Both the position numbers and the translations under genes were made by a program. Positions 25,470-35,200 of a DNA stretch of 64,000 nucleotides are shown piece after piece. Source of the stretch: Pelosinus baikalensis (GTDB taxonomy: Bacteria > Bacillota > Negativicutes > DSM-13327). The notes under the pieces are model-generated. The model did no database searches. It was not told where the DNA came from and saw only the letters and a list, made by a program, of their open reading frames with translations. Within the stretch, counting starts at the first letter, position 1. Each line of letters begins with the position of its first letter. The stretch covers positions 62,001 through 126,000 of the forward strand of contig NZ_JAJHJB010000010.1 of the NCBI RefSeq assembly GCF_020819555.1, in the 5' to 3' direction.

Positions 25470-25916
25470 TTATTTTAGATGATCCTGCTGACCACGGTAC
25501 TCCTGTAACCACTCCTTAACCTTCTCTTCAATTTCATCACGCACCTGCCGGAACTTTTGCCGCGTTTCTTCTTCTGTTCCCTCGAATGCAGCCGGATCAT
25601 CAAAGGGCCAGGATATCAACTGTCGTGCTCCTGGAAATATCACGGGACACCTGCCTTCAGCCTTTTTACAAACAGCAATGACGTAGCCAAATGACATTTT
25701 CCCTAAAAACTCCCGAATACTCTTGGAATGCTAGCCGCTAATGTCAATGCCAATCTCCTTCATGACCTGCACCGCATATGGATTCACTTCCTTAGGCTCA
25801 AAACCTGCACTGTGAACCTCCAGCATATCATCACCATATTTTTTAAAAAAGGCTTCTGCCATTTGGCTGCGTGCGCTGTTTTGCGTACATATAATCACCA
25901 ATTTCGCTTTCTTCAT
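25470..25916 (-). pseudogene. arsC: Arsenate reductase (LMW-phosphatase type) interrupted by an amber codon
   Basis: Thioredoxin-coupled arsenate reductase reduces arsenate to arsenite for Acr3. The frame starts at ATG 25916 (GAGGAG 8 bases upstream) with MKKAKLVIICTQNSARSQMAEAFF, containing the P-loop CTQNSAR. It runs intact to IGIDISG, meets TAG at 25731-25733, and continues in the same frame with HSKSIREFLGKMSFGYVIAVC through the second redox pair C-x6-C (AVCKKAEGRCPVIFPG) to a normal C-terminus. Family members usually have a residue such as Gln at the stop position, so a single CAG-to-TAG change explains the break. Everything else looks conserved, so the lesion is recent, or a sequencing error, or suppressed. 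Confidence 0.88.
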
Positions 25917-26197
25917 GATGCCCACTCCTCGTTATGTTTATTATGGTCTTGTTACCTCTAACCGTCTGCCGTATTTTTGCCTTAGCACATCATATTTAAA
26001 TTCTTGAATATGTTTTCATCATACCTTACGATTGTTTTTCTAGTCAACGCACCCTTTGTTAACATTGTGTTAATTTTAGCTAGATACTACCTAACTGCAA
26101 AATTTATGCTGGCACGTGCAAGCCGATAGCGACCATAATAAACATTTTGCGACGGTAATATGTTCTGCAATCGCGATAATATATAACTATGTAAAGC

Positions 26198-26246
26198 AAT
26201 AGAACCGTACTACAAAAGGATATCCCTTTTCCAATACGGTTCTATT
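26198..26246. other. Long hairpin in the arsC upstream gap
   Basis: AATAGAACCGTA (26198-26209) pairs with TACGGTTCTATT (26235-26246), enclosing a second small stem of AAAAGG with CCTTTT. It lies in the 637-base gap between arsC and the third arsR. It may be the terminator of the decayed permease transcript. I see no other gene in 25917-26298. Confidence 0.5.
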
Positions 26247-26298
26247 TCTCAAATAACTAACTCATTATTGTACCATGATCCGGTTTCTCCCAGAAAGC

Positions 26299-26478
26299 CT
26301 ACGTATTGATTTTGTCATAGGGAATCCAGATTTGAAGTAAATTAATCAGAAAACTGATTCCTATAAATAATACGGATAGTTCCAAAATAAGCATAGCAAA
26401 AGTATTCAATATAGCATAAAGTCTTTCAAAATTTGATTGTTCGATCAAATGGTAGAGGATAGATATAGCATCTGCTTT
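26299..26478 (-). pseudogene. Fragment of an ArsP-like permease
   Basis: A 59-codon open stretch on the minus strand, bounded by TAG codons on both sides and lacking a convincing start, includes YHLIEQSNFERLYAILNTF and the hydrophobic run LELSVLFIGISFLINLLQ, ending WIPYDKINT. The helix-plus-IPYDKI pattern resembles the first membrane segment of ArsP/DUF318 permeases (organoarsenical exporters). It sits directly downstream of the third arsR, the usual place for arsP. I judge it the truncated N-terminal remainder of such a gene. The family call is from memory of the pattern. Confidence 0.45.
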
Positions 26479-26553
26479 CTACCTTAATTTCTGAACAGCA
26501 GTGATGATCAAAACTGCATCATTTTTATTTCAATCATATAATCGTTACAATAT

Positions 26554-26916
26554 TTATTCGTCCTCCATTTTCACCCTTGTCTCACAACAGCCGCCCTGCC
26601 TTTGGTATTTCGTGAGCCGCACAAAGTCTTTTTGACAATGCGGCTGCTGTTCCAGTTCTTTGGCTAGTAACTCCCGCACAAAGGGATACCGCTCCAGGCT
26701 GGTTTTATCCACCCTGTAATAGACCCACTGGGCTTGTTTGTCACTGGCAATCAGCCCAGCATGTTTGAGTTTAATCAGATGACGCGAAGCATTGGACTGG
26801 CTGAGATTCAGCACTGCTTCCAAATCACAGACACATAAGGTTTCCTTGTACAATAAGTGCAAAATTCGCAGCCGAGTCCCATCACCCAGCGCTTTTAATA
26901 TTTCGACTACATCCAT
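26554..26916 (-). CDS. arsR: ArsR family metalloregulator (third copy)
   Basis: This 120-aa winged-helix repressor has metal-sensing ETLCVCDLEAVL, recognition helix LSQSNASRHLIKLKHAGLI and wing KQAQWVYYRV. The Cys-rich tail QGGCCETRVKMEDE and PHCQKDF may bind metalloid. ATG 26916 is chosen (GAGGT 7 bases upstream); the frame extends another 46 codons without family similarity. It is the first gene of the ars region in transcription order and closely resembles the first arsR and the decayed fragment at 23.1-23.2 kb. Confidence 0.92.
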   Translation of the reverse strand: MDVVEILKALGDGTRLRILHLLYKETLCVCDLEAVLNLSQSNASRHLIKLKHAGLIASDKQAQWVYYRVDKTSLERYPFVRELLAKELEQQPHCQKDFVRLTKYQRQGGCCETRVKMEDE

Positions 26917-27126
26917 CACTGCCACCTCAATCATTATTTGTCCTATCCTTATTATGATATGATGATATGCAATCTTCCATTCATGTATGTTAATAGAATT
27001 GTGTACAGCCCCATTCCTGCTTGCGCTGGCGTTAATGTACATTGCATTATACACAATTCATTGTTGAGCTAGCGTTGATTTAAGATTACACGGTGAACTG
27101 GAGATAGGAAGGCGATTTTATAGCAA

Positions 27127-27159
27127 TAAAAAAGACCTTCAGGTAAAATCCTGAAAGCC
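27127..27159 (-). terminator. Terminator after the tRNA His-Gln-Lys-Leu cluster
   Basis: In minus-strand RNA a 10-bp stem (GGCUUUCAGG / CCUGAAGGUC, two G-U pairs) is followed directly by a U-run, just past tRNA-Leu. Confidence 0.85.
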
Positions 27160-27171
27160 TTGTATTTCTTG

Positions 27172-27255
27172 TGGTGCGGGAGAGGAGACTTGAACTCCTA
27201 CACCTTGCGGCGCCAGATCCTAAGTCTGGTGCGTCTGCCATTCCGCCACTCCCGC
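27172..27255 (-). tRNA. tRNA-Leu (anticodon TAG)
   Basis: The 84-base class II tRNA has a long variable arm, acceptor GCGGGAG/CTCCCGC, anticodon stem CCAGA/TCTGG around CTTAGGA, discriminator A and an encoded CCA. Confidence 0.97.
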
Positions 27256-27269
27256 ATAATTAAGTTAAA

Positions 27270-27345
27270 TGGTGGCTCACCCGCGGCTCGAACGCGGGAC
27301 ACCCTGATTAAAAGTCAGGTGCTCTACCAACTGAGCTAGTGAACC
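27270..27345 (-). tRNA. tRNA-Lys (anticodon TTT)
   Basis: The 76-base cloverleaf has acceptor GGTTCAC/GTGAGCC, anticodon stem CCTGA/TCAGG around CTTTTAA, discriminator A and an encoded CCA. Confidence 0.97.
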
Positions 27346-27349
27346 ATAA

Positions 27350-27425
27350 TGGCAGGGGTAGCTGGACTCGAACCAACGGATGCGGGAGTCAAAGTCCCGT
27401 GCCTTACCAACTTGGCTATACCCCT
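27350..27425 (-). tRNA. tRNA-Gln (anticodon TTG)
   Basis: The 76-base cloverleaf has acceptor AGGGGTA/TACCCCT, anticodon stem CGGGA/TCCCG around CTTTGAC, discriminator G and an encoded CCA. Confidence 0.96.
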
Positions 27426-27451
27426 ATATCGTTATTACTAGAGTTAATGAA

Positions 27452-27528
27452 TGGGGTGGCTGAAGGGGATCGAACCCTCGAATAACGGAACCACAATCCG
27501 CCGTGTTGACCGCTTCACCACAGCCACC
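27452..27528 (-). tRNA. tRNA-His (anticodon GTG)
   Basis: The anticodon loop is TTGTGGT with stem GCGGA/TCCGT. The extra G at position -1 is encoded (27528) opposite C73, the identity element of tRNA-His, and the CCA is encoded. It is the first of the four-tRNA cluster on the minus strand. The following gap (27529-27839) is AT-rich and shows no gene. Confidence 0.97.
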
Positions 27529-27839
27529 ATATTATCTGCGATGTTTTCTCTCAACATCCCCTAGCGACAAGATTTATTGTATCATGTCCACCTTGTTATG
27601 TCAAGCACTTTTTAAAAAGTTATTTTTTTCAATCAATTAATTTCTTCATCGCCTCGCAACAACTTTATTAGTATACCAAATATTATAATTATATACAATC
27701 TCCATATTTGGACATTTTATATAATTATTTCACACAAAGTCTTTTATTCTTTCTAATTCTCAATTTTACACTAAATATCTTCTACAACAACTTCATTAAA
27801 CTAATCTTACGATATCTTACTAAGGGAGAATTGATTGAT

Positions 27840-27882
27840 ACGAAAAGGTACAACACAGCCATAATAGCAGCGTTGTACCTTA
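27840..27882 (-). terminator. Terminator after the chemoreceptor gene
   Basis: AAGGTACAAC (27845-27854) pairs with GTTGTACCTT (27872-27881), 7 bases past the stop of the chemoreceptor gene, with T-rich sequence beyond on the minus strand. Confidence 0.7.
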
Positions 27883-27888
27883 CCAATC

Positions 27889-29856
27889 TTATACTTTAAA
27901 TTTATGCACTACTTCTTGTAACTCACTAGCCATTGTTGCTAAACCAGAAACAGCTGCTACGATTTCATGCACAGAGGCATTTTGTTCTTCACTCGCTGCT
28001 GCTACTTCTTGAGAGCTAGCAGCATTGGTTCTCGATGCATCGGCAATGCCAGTAATGGATTGACCAACTTGTCCACTTCCAGTTAACTGAGAATCCATCA
28101 GCGCTAAAATACTATCTACTTGCCTTCGCATTTCCTTTACGTCTACATAAATTTCCTCAAATGCTACTTTTGAAGCAGAAACCACCTTAACGCCTTCTCC
28201 TACTTCTTTGCTGCCTTTATCCATTGCATCTACTGCTTGCACTGTCTCACTTTGGATTGCACCGATAATCTCAGCAATTTCTTTTGCAGCTTCTTGGGAT
28301 TGTTCAGCCAGTTTTCGCACTTCATCTGCTACCACTGCAAAACCGCGTCCTTGTTCTCCTGCTCTTGCAGCTTCAATCGCAGCATTTAACGCCAACAGAT
28401 TGGTTTGTCCTGCAATATTCGTAATCACTTCAACGATTTGTCCAATCTGCCTTGACTTCTCACCAAGAATATTTATTTTTTCTGCTGCATCACCCACATC
28501 TTGACGAATATTATTCATCAACTGAACAGCATGATTCACTTGCTTAAGGCCACCTTCAGCTGACTGTTCACTTCTTTCTGAAACGCCAGCCACTTCACAG
28601 GCCGCTTGAACAGCATCCGCAATACCCGCTTGCATTTCTATCATAATAGAAGAAGATTCATCAGATAACCGCACTTGGGTGGTAGCACTTTGAGCTACAT
28701 CCTGAATTGTGGCTGTTACTTCTTCTGAGGCTCTTCCTACTTCAGTAGCAGATGCCGTCAACTCTTCCGCAGAGGCAGCTACTGATTCGGCAACTGAAGC
28801 TGCATGCAAAATAATTTTCCGCAAAGCAACCGTCATCTGATTAACACCTTGCACTAACTGATTCACTTCCAAAACTCCGTCTGCAACTAATGTGTGTGAT
28901 AAATCCCCTCCCGCTACTAATTCAACTGAATGAACTACTTTCTGCAGCGGAGTAACAATACTGCGAGCTATATAAAACGCTGTGACCGCAGCCAAAGCTA
29001 GAGAAATTAGTAAGATCCCAATAATAATATATGACGCTGTGATAGCCCCATCATAAACATCTTTTAGCGGTTCATTTACAATGACTCCCCATTGATATTT
29101 AGGTACTGAAGTAAAAGCACTAATCGTCTTGTCACCACGGCTTGAAATAGCTTCTATTGATCCTGTTTGACCTTCTATTACTTTTTTTACATATTCAATT
29201 GCTGCAAAGCTTTCTTTTTTCAGGACTTTTTCATGATCTGGATAAGCAATCACTACACCATTGTGATCAACGATTTCAACATAACCATTTTTTCCCACCT
29301 TAACATTATCTGCAATTGCCCAGAGGCTTTGTAAACCAATATCAGCAGCAAACACTCCCAGAATTGTTCCTGCTGAATTCTTAATTGGCACAGATATTGT
29401 TATACTAGGAGCATTAGTAAAAGAAGATATGTAAATATCGGTGAAAAACGTACTCCCCTTCATTGCTTCTTTAAAATAAGGCCGATCTGCACGATTCGCT
29501 AACGTACCAGCTGTTCTTGCAACCTGCATACCGCTTGCATCCATTACATAGATCAATTCAAACTGAGGATTTTTTTGTTGAAAATTTATAATCATATCGC
29601 GTAAAACAGCGCCATCCAAAGAACGTGCTGTAGGGCTAGCTGCCAGTCCTTCTGTCATCCCTTTTGAGTCATCTAACATAATTTCAATTTGCTTTGCAAT
29701 CTGTGAAGCAGTATTATTATTGCTATTTACCGCTACCTCCTTAGTAGTAATTATATTTTTATATATGCTGATTGCTCCACCAACAGCCGCAGGAATAACG
29801 GCAAATAAAATAAAAAATATAACTAATTTTGTTCTTAAACTATTTCCCCCAAACAT
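27889..29856 (-). CDS. Methyl-accepting chemotaxis protein with dCache sensor domain
   Basis: This transmembrane chemoreceptor signals to CheA. The 655-aa protein has an N-terminal membrane helix (about 9-30), a periplasmic double-Cache sensor (about 35-270, with YVMDASGMQVARTAG and the membrane-distal RPYFKEAMKG motif) and a second helix (about 275-297). A HAMP linker (about 298-350) and a long cytoplasmic signalling domain follow, whose hairpin tip is GQTNLLALNAAIEAARAGEQ. The RPYF-type Cache domain often binds amino acids or related ligands, which would suit this organism's diet, but the ligand is not determinable here. It stands alone with its own terminator; 439 bases upstream have no gene. 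Confidence 0.95.
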   Translation of the reverse strand: MFGGNSLRTKLVIFFILFAVIPAAVGGAISIYKNIITTKEVAVNSNNNTASQIAKQIEIMLDDSKGMTEGLAASPTARSLDGAVLRDMIINFQQKNPQFELIYVMDASGMQVARTAGTLANRADRPYFKEAMKGSTFFTDIYISSFTNAPSITISVPIKNSAGTILGVFAADIGLQSLWAIADNVKVGKNGYVEIVDHNGVVIAYPDHEKVLKKESFAAIEYVKKVIEGQTGSIEAISSRGDKTISAFTSVPKYQWGVIVNEPLKDVYDGAITASYIIIGILLISLALAAVTAFYIARSIVTPLQKVVHSVELVAGGDLSHTLVADGVLEVNQLVQGVNQMTVALRKIILHAASVAESVAASAEELTASATEVGRASEEVTATIQDVAQSATTQVRLSDESSSIMIEMQAGIADAVQAACEVAGVSERSEQSAEGGLKQVNHAVQLMNNIRQDVGDAAEKINILGEKSRQIGQIVEVITNIAGQTNLLALNAAIEAARAGEQGRGFAVVADEVRKLAEQSQEAAKEIAEIIGAIQSETVQAVDAMDKGSKEVGEGVKVVSASKVAFEEIYVDVKEMRRQVDSILALMDSQLTGSGQVGQSITGIADASRTNAASSQEVAAASEEQNASVHEIVAAVSGLATMASELQEVVHKFKV

Positions 29857-30244
29857 AAATGATCCTCCTCTTTACATTTCCAACTTATTTAATGATAGTT
29901 CTTCTATAATGAGAGCTTTATAACCATTTACTACTATTCTAATAAATTCTTAAATTCCCTTCTTTTTACAATAAAGAAAACTACACTTTACCAATTTTTA
30001 ATATTGCTTGTTATTATAACATATACATTTTAACAAAACTACAGAAAGCAACAACAATAGTCTTTTAATTCAGAATTATATTTTAATTCCTAAATGACCA
30101 ACTTTTGCAGATAGATATAGCTATTGCCGTATGATAGCATAATATTTTTGATCGATTAATAAATAACAAGGTATAAGAACATCTGGGCACGCCCTGAATA
30201 AAATAGATTGAGTAACAATACTGAACATATTGTTTATTCGCCCA

Positions 30245-30275
30245 CCTACACACAAAAAAGTGTAGGAACTTTTTC
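30245..30275 (+). terminator. Hairpin with T-rich tail in the leader of the glycan operon
   Basis: CCTACAC (30245-30251) pairs with GTGTAGG (30260-30266) and is followed by AACTTTTTCTT, about 20 bases before the first gene of the plus-strand glycan operon. It looks like an intrinsic terminator inside the leader, either an attenuator or the end of an upstream transcript. The rest of 29857-30244 shows no gene. Confidence 0.45.
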
Positions 30276-30295
30276 TTAAAGGTTGTGAAAATAGT

Positions 30296-31195
30296 ATGAG
30301 AAAGGTACTGATCTTGGGAGGGTCGGGGATGCTAGGGCATGCCTTGTTTCGCTTTCTTTCCGAGGCTGTGAATCTTGATGTCTATACTACAGTCCGCTCT
30401 GCGCATGAATTATCGCGTTGGCTTCCTCCGGATATGATGAAGAAGGTACGCAGTAATGTAGATGTGCAGCAAATAGAGAGTCTTGTAAATGTTTTTGCCG
30501 AAGTGAAGCCAGACATCCTGGTGAATTGCATTGGCATCATTAAACAAGTGCCGGAGGCCAAAGATCCACTCACAACAATTACCGTTAACGCATTACTTCC
30601 GCACCGTATTGCTTTGCTGTGCGGCGCGACTGGTACGCGCATGATTCATATCAGTACGGATTGCGTTTTTAATGGAGAAAAAGGAGTTTATACGGAACAG
30701 GATGTTTCGAATGCCGATGATCTTTATGGACGAACAAAATATCTTGGTGAGGTAACTTACCCGCATTGTATTACCCTACGCACTTCTATAATCGGGCATG
30801 AATTGAAAGGAAACTACGGATTGGTCGAATGGTTCCTGAGCCAAAAAGAAAAGGTGCGTGGTTTTAGAAAGGTCCTTTATTCCGGCTTCCCAACCATTGA
30901 ACTTTCACGCATTATCAGGGATTACATCATTCCCCGTCCGGAACTGACGGGGCTTTACCACCTATCCGCCAATCCAATCTCAAAATATGAGTTACTGAAA
31001 CTCATCAGTGTCCAGTATGAAAAGAAAATTACCATTGAACCGGAGGACAGTATTCGACTTGATCGATCATTGGACTCTTCGACGTTTCTCTCCCTCACGG
31101 GCTATAACCCGCCAACTTGGCCGGAACTGGTACGTGACATGTATAACGATTATTCGCAAAAATCCAAACGAAAAGATACGGTCAAGGGGGAATAA
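30296..31195 (+). CDS. RmlD-like nucleotide-sugar 4-ketoreductase (WbvR type)
   Basis: This extended short-chain dehydrogenase resembles dTDP-4-dehydrorhamnose reductase. The 299-aa product has the Rossmann motif GGSGMLGHALF (residues 8-18), NCIGIIKQV, the STDCVFNG motif and the catalytic Tyr-x3-Lys in LYGRTKYLGE. It lacks the C-terminal cupin of CapF/FnlB, so it fits WbvR-type enzymes that reduce the 4-keto group of a UDP-2-acetamido-2,6-dideoxy-L-hexulose. The ATG is preceded only by a weak site (AAAGG 13 bases upstream). Two bases separate its stop from the dehydratase gene, so they form an operon. Substrate is inferred from neighbours. Confidence 0.82.
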   Translation: MRKVLILGGSGMLGHALFRFLSEAVNLDVYTTVRSAHELSRWLPPDMMKKVRSNVDVQQIESLVNVFAEVKPDILVNCIGIIKQVPEAKDPLTTITVNALLPHRIALLCGATGTRMIHISTDCVFNGEKGVYTEQDVSNADDLYGRTKYLGEVTYPHCITLRTSIIGHELKGNYGLVEWFLSQKEKVRGFRKVLYSGFPTIELSRIIRDYIIPRPELTGLYHLSANPISKYELLKLISVQYEKKITIEPEDSIRLDRSLDSSTFLSLTGYNPPTWPELVRDMYNDYSQKSKRKDTVKGE

Positions 31196-31197
31196 AC

Positions 31198-32262
31198 ATG
31201 ACGCTATTCGATAATAAAGTGATTGTCATTACCGGTGGTACGGGTTCACTGGGTAAAGTGTTAACTCATCGGCTCTTACAAAAGGAACTCGGTTCCCCTC
31301 GGAAGATTATCATCTTCTCGCGAGATGAAGCGAAACAGCACGCTATGCGGATAGAATACCAACACAAAAGCAAAGCTACCGATGAGGTGGTTTATGACAA
31401 TTTTGCCCGACTAATTGAGTTCAGAATCGGGGACATCCGTGAGTATCATTCCGTTTGCTCCGTTTTAAGGGATGCGGACATTGTCATAAATGCCGCCGCC
31501 CTCAAACAGGTGCCTTCTTGTGAGTACTTTCCCTATGAAGCGGTATTGACCAATGTGCTTGGCGCGGAAAATATCATCCGGGCGATACGTGAACATAAGC
31601 TTTCCATAGAAACGGTGGTTGGAGTCTCTACGGATAAAGCCTGCAAGCCGGTGAATGCCATGGGTATCTCCAAGGCCCTCCAAGAGCGGCTATTTATTGC
31701 TGCCAATGTGACCATTCCCCAGACGAGGTTTATTTGTGTACGCTATGGCAATGTGCTAGCCTCCAGGGGTTCTGTAATTCCCCTGTTCCATGAGCAAATC
31801 AAGCATGGCGGCCCTGTTACAATTACGATCAAGGAAATGACCAGGTTCTTATTGCCCCTGGAAAGTGCGGTTGATACCATTTTTGCCGCCCTCGAAGGAG
31901 CTCAGCCCGGTGAAATATATATACCGAAAATTCCCGCGGCCCGTATTGTCGATGTGGCCAAAGCCATGATGAGAGACAGAAATATATCTATAAAATATAC
32001 TGGCATTCGTCCGGGAGAAAAGGTGCATGAAATTCTCGTTTCGGAAGAAGAGGCCTGGCGGACCTATGATCGTGGCAATTATTACGCAATCAAGCCGATG
32101 CTTCCCGAACTGATTAAAACAGATCCGGGGCTACAGGCGTTATCAAAAGAATATAGCTCCGGTGATTTTGTCATGACTTCTGCAGAAACGTTGGCCTTAT
32201 TGACAAAACACCGTTTGTTGATTGGTCAGGAGGATAAAACAGATGGAGAATTTTTGCGATGA
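31198..32262 (+). CDS. UDP-GlcNAc 4,6-dehydratase/5-epimerase (FnlA/CapE/WbvB type)
   Basis: The first step to UDP-L-amino-dideoxy sugars converts UDP-GlcNAc to a 4-keto-6-deoxy-L-sugar by dehydration and epimerisation. The 354-aa protein has NAD motif GGTGSLGK (13-20), the SRDEAKQ segment, INAAALKQVP and STDKACKPVNAMGISKALQE. In that last segment Met takes the place of the usual Tyr of the Tyr-x3-Lys motif, as in inverting dehydratases of the FlaA1/CapE group. RPGEKVHE near the C-terminus is family-typical. Its stop overlaps the next ATG (ATGA), indicating coupling to the giant glycosyltransferase. Confidence 0.9.
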   Translation: MTLFDNKVIVITGGTGSLGKVLTHRLLQKELGSPRKIIIFSRDEAKQHAMRIEYQHKSKATDEVVYDNFARLIEFRIGDIREYHSVCSVLRDADIVINAAALKQVPSCEYFPYEAVLTNVLGAENIIRAIREHKLSIETVVGVSTDKACKPVNAMGISKALQERLFIAANVTIPQTRFICVRYGNVLASRGSVIPLFHEQIKHGGPVTITIKEMTRFLLPLESAVDTIFAALEGAQPGEIYIPKIPAARIVDVAKAMMRDRNISIKYTGIRPGEKVHEILVSEEEAWRTYDRGNYYAIKPMLPELIKTDPGLQALSKEYSSGDFVMTSAETLALLTKHRLLIGQEDKTDGEFLR

Positions 32263-35200
32263 AAAAATATAAGATCGTATGTATTTGCCAGATCTATAAT
32301 GAGATGTGTAAAGGTAACTTGGAGCGGTTTGCAGCGTATGTAAAACCCCTAGTGGATGATTTAGTCGTCTATGATGACGGCAGTACCGACGGCAGCTTTG
32401 AATATATGTTGCAGCAAACCCCCTATGTCCTGCGCGCTGCAAATAATGATTTTGTTAATGAGCAAAACCATAAACAGCTCCTGCTGCAGGAGGCCCTAAA
32501 GCTAAACCCGGATTTCATCTTATGGCTGGATGCAGACGAAGTTTTGACTGCCAATGCCGCAAATTGTCTACAAAACTGGTGTAAAACCTGTGAAGAACGA
32601 CAGCTGGATGGCGTGTGCTTTCATGAACTGAATCTGTGGCGCAGTCATTCCTGGCGACGTTTAGACAGTTTATTTGACTTGGGCTGGTTTTGCCGTCTAT
32701 GGCGGGTCGTCCCCGGCATTTGCTTTAGTGAGCCAAAACCGGGGCTCCATCAAAAACCTCATCCTGTGACAATTCAACACATGGCCTGGGCGGAAGACAT
32801 TCAGGTACTGCATTACGGATTCGCTTCGCAGCAGCACTTGGCCTATAAATATCTGGTTTACAGATCTCACGGACAACGCGGCTATGATATGCTTGACCGT
32901 TTGATCAGTGAAGAAAGCCTGACGCTGGCAAAGGTTCCCTGTGAGCTATTCCCGGAAGGTTTGTGGATAGATGATGAAGCGCCAAAACCTTTGAAATTCA
33001 TTGAGGCCCTGGCCTATGTAGAACAATACCGTAAAGAAGTGTTTAAGCCAAAATTCTCCATCGTGTGTTTAGTCTATAAAAGTGTTGCATGGTTGGATTT
33101 CGTTTATGAGCAGGTCTTTAGATATACGGACATGACTGACAAAGAGTTTTTCTTTGTCGCCAATGACGCCAACGATGCCGTGCTTAGTCATTTGCGGGAT
33201 AACTATATACCGCACTATATTTATACGAACACTCCCGAGCAACAAGAGGAGTGGTACGTCAATAATGTTTACCGGGCCTATAATTTTGCTGCCGACAAGG
33301 CCCTAGGAGATTTCGTCGTTTTCATTAACTCCGACATGGCCTTTACTCCAGGTTGGTTTGATCATCTATGGCAGGCTTATAACGGAACAAACTGCGTCGT
33401 CTCCCGCTTGGTGGAATCTGGAAGATTGCCCAGTGGTCAATACGGTATGGAAAGGAACTTTGGCCGGGATTATTCGTCTTATCAAGAAAGCCAGTTTCAA
33501 CAGTATGCCCGTGAATTGGCAGAAGCCAAAATAGCGGACGGCGGCCTGTTTATGCCTCTCTTGATCCGTAAGGAGCATTTTCAGCGGGTCGGAGGCTACC
33601 CAGAAGGACAGGTGCTTTTGGGCAGCGATCTTTATCAGCCGGTCATTGCCCAGCGGGGAGAAGCGTGCATCGCCGGCGATACGGTCTTGATGCTGAAACT
33701 CCAGGCCGTTGGAATCAAACATCAAACAGCCTTTGACAGCATTGTTTATCATTTCCAGTGGGGCGAATTGGGTAGTCTGGAAACCTTGGAAACTACACCA
33801 AGCCAAGTAAAAGTTGCCCTTGTCATGGGATCAATAGCAGCACAAGACTTTGGAGGTGCCCTGCTGAAGGCCTTGCCTTCTTCTGTTGGTCTTGACGCAC
33901 CTCTGGCTGGCATCCAGGACAATTATGCCGCCCATTCCAAAAGCTATCTGGAGGAACATTATCCGGAAGTGGAAGTCATTATTCAAAACGCCACGCATAT
34001 GGATATCATTGATCCCAATCGCTATACCATCGCTTTTTTGCAGGATGATCTCCGGTCAGCGGGTGCAGCAACCGACCAACAGGAGGCGACTTTGCAGCAA
34101 GCAAGCAAACTTGTGACCAACTCCTTGCAAACCGCGCATTCCTATGCGGAGTATGATTTTGACGTAATTCCCGATACACCCGATGCCATGGAAAAATGGC
34201 ACCGGTTGCTGACCGCGGTCTTTCAGGAACGCAGGATGGCCGAACAAAACCGCAAAAGGAAAATAACCCGGCCTAAAATATCCATAATTATGACTACATT
34301 TCAAAGAGTGCACTTGTTAAGATGGGGTTTATGCTCCTTAACCCGCCAGACCATACCCTTTGATTTTGAAGTCATTGTGGTTAACGATGGTTTACAGGAT
34401 GAGACCGAAGAGGTTTGTAACGAGTTTAAGGAAAAACTTAATTTGAAGTATGTATTTACCGGGCACAGAAATCTAAACGGCAAGATGGTGTGGCGGGTAC
34501 CCGGTTTTGCGATGAATATTGGCGTAAAGCATTCTTCCGGGGATATTTTGATCATCGGCTGCGCGGAAATGTTTCATAACAATGATACCATCGCCAAACT
34601 TGTGCCGCCCATCTTAGATAATCCCAAATTACTGGGTATTCCAGTGGGCAAAGATGACCGTGATGGAGCTTTTCTGGAATATATAAATAACAATGATGGA
34701 ACCTCTGACCCTGATATCTATGACAAATGCATTGACTTAAATGTCAAGCTGCCATTCTTAATGGCCTTACATCGCAGCCAGTATTTTACGATTGGGGGAT
34801 ACGATGAGGACTTTGTAGGCATGGCCTATGATGACAATGATTTTATCCAACGCTTATTAAGCAACGGCTGCAATTATTGTCAGACCGATGCGTCCACGGT
34901 GCACTTGTACCACCCCCGGCCAGACGGCTATTATGTGAATGGTGGTCCGCCCGAATGGGAATATAACAAAAACCTCTATTTTTCCCGTATTGGTCAAATC
35001 GTTAGAAATGAAGGCCGAGAATGGGGCATTATAAAATATGAGCAAGTCAAGGAGGCTGAAAAATTCGTGAAATTAAACTGGCATGAAGACTTTATTGTTC
35101 ATTTGGCCGGTGTCATACAGCCTAAGGTCTACGTGGAGCTTGGGTTATACCGGTGTTATCTTTTTAACCGCATTATCCCTTTTGCGGAGCAATTAGTTGG

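Noticed and set aside
25731..25733. TAG in arsC read as pyrrolysine or another recoded residue
   Set aside because: There is no pyl gene or recoding signal in the window, and arsenate reductases are not known to need one. A nonsense change is the simpler reading.
27708..27899. Small AT-rich ORF after the tRNA cluster
   Set aside because: It is mostly Ile/Leu/Asn/Phe from AT-rich DNA, without a ribosome site, and it overlaps the chemoreceptor terminator and stop.
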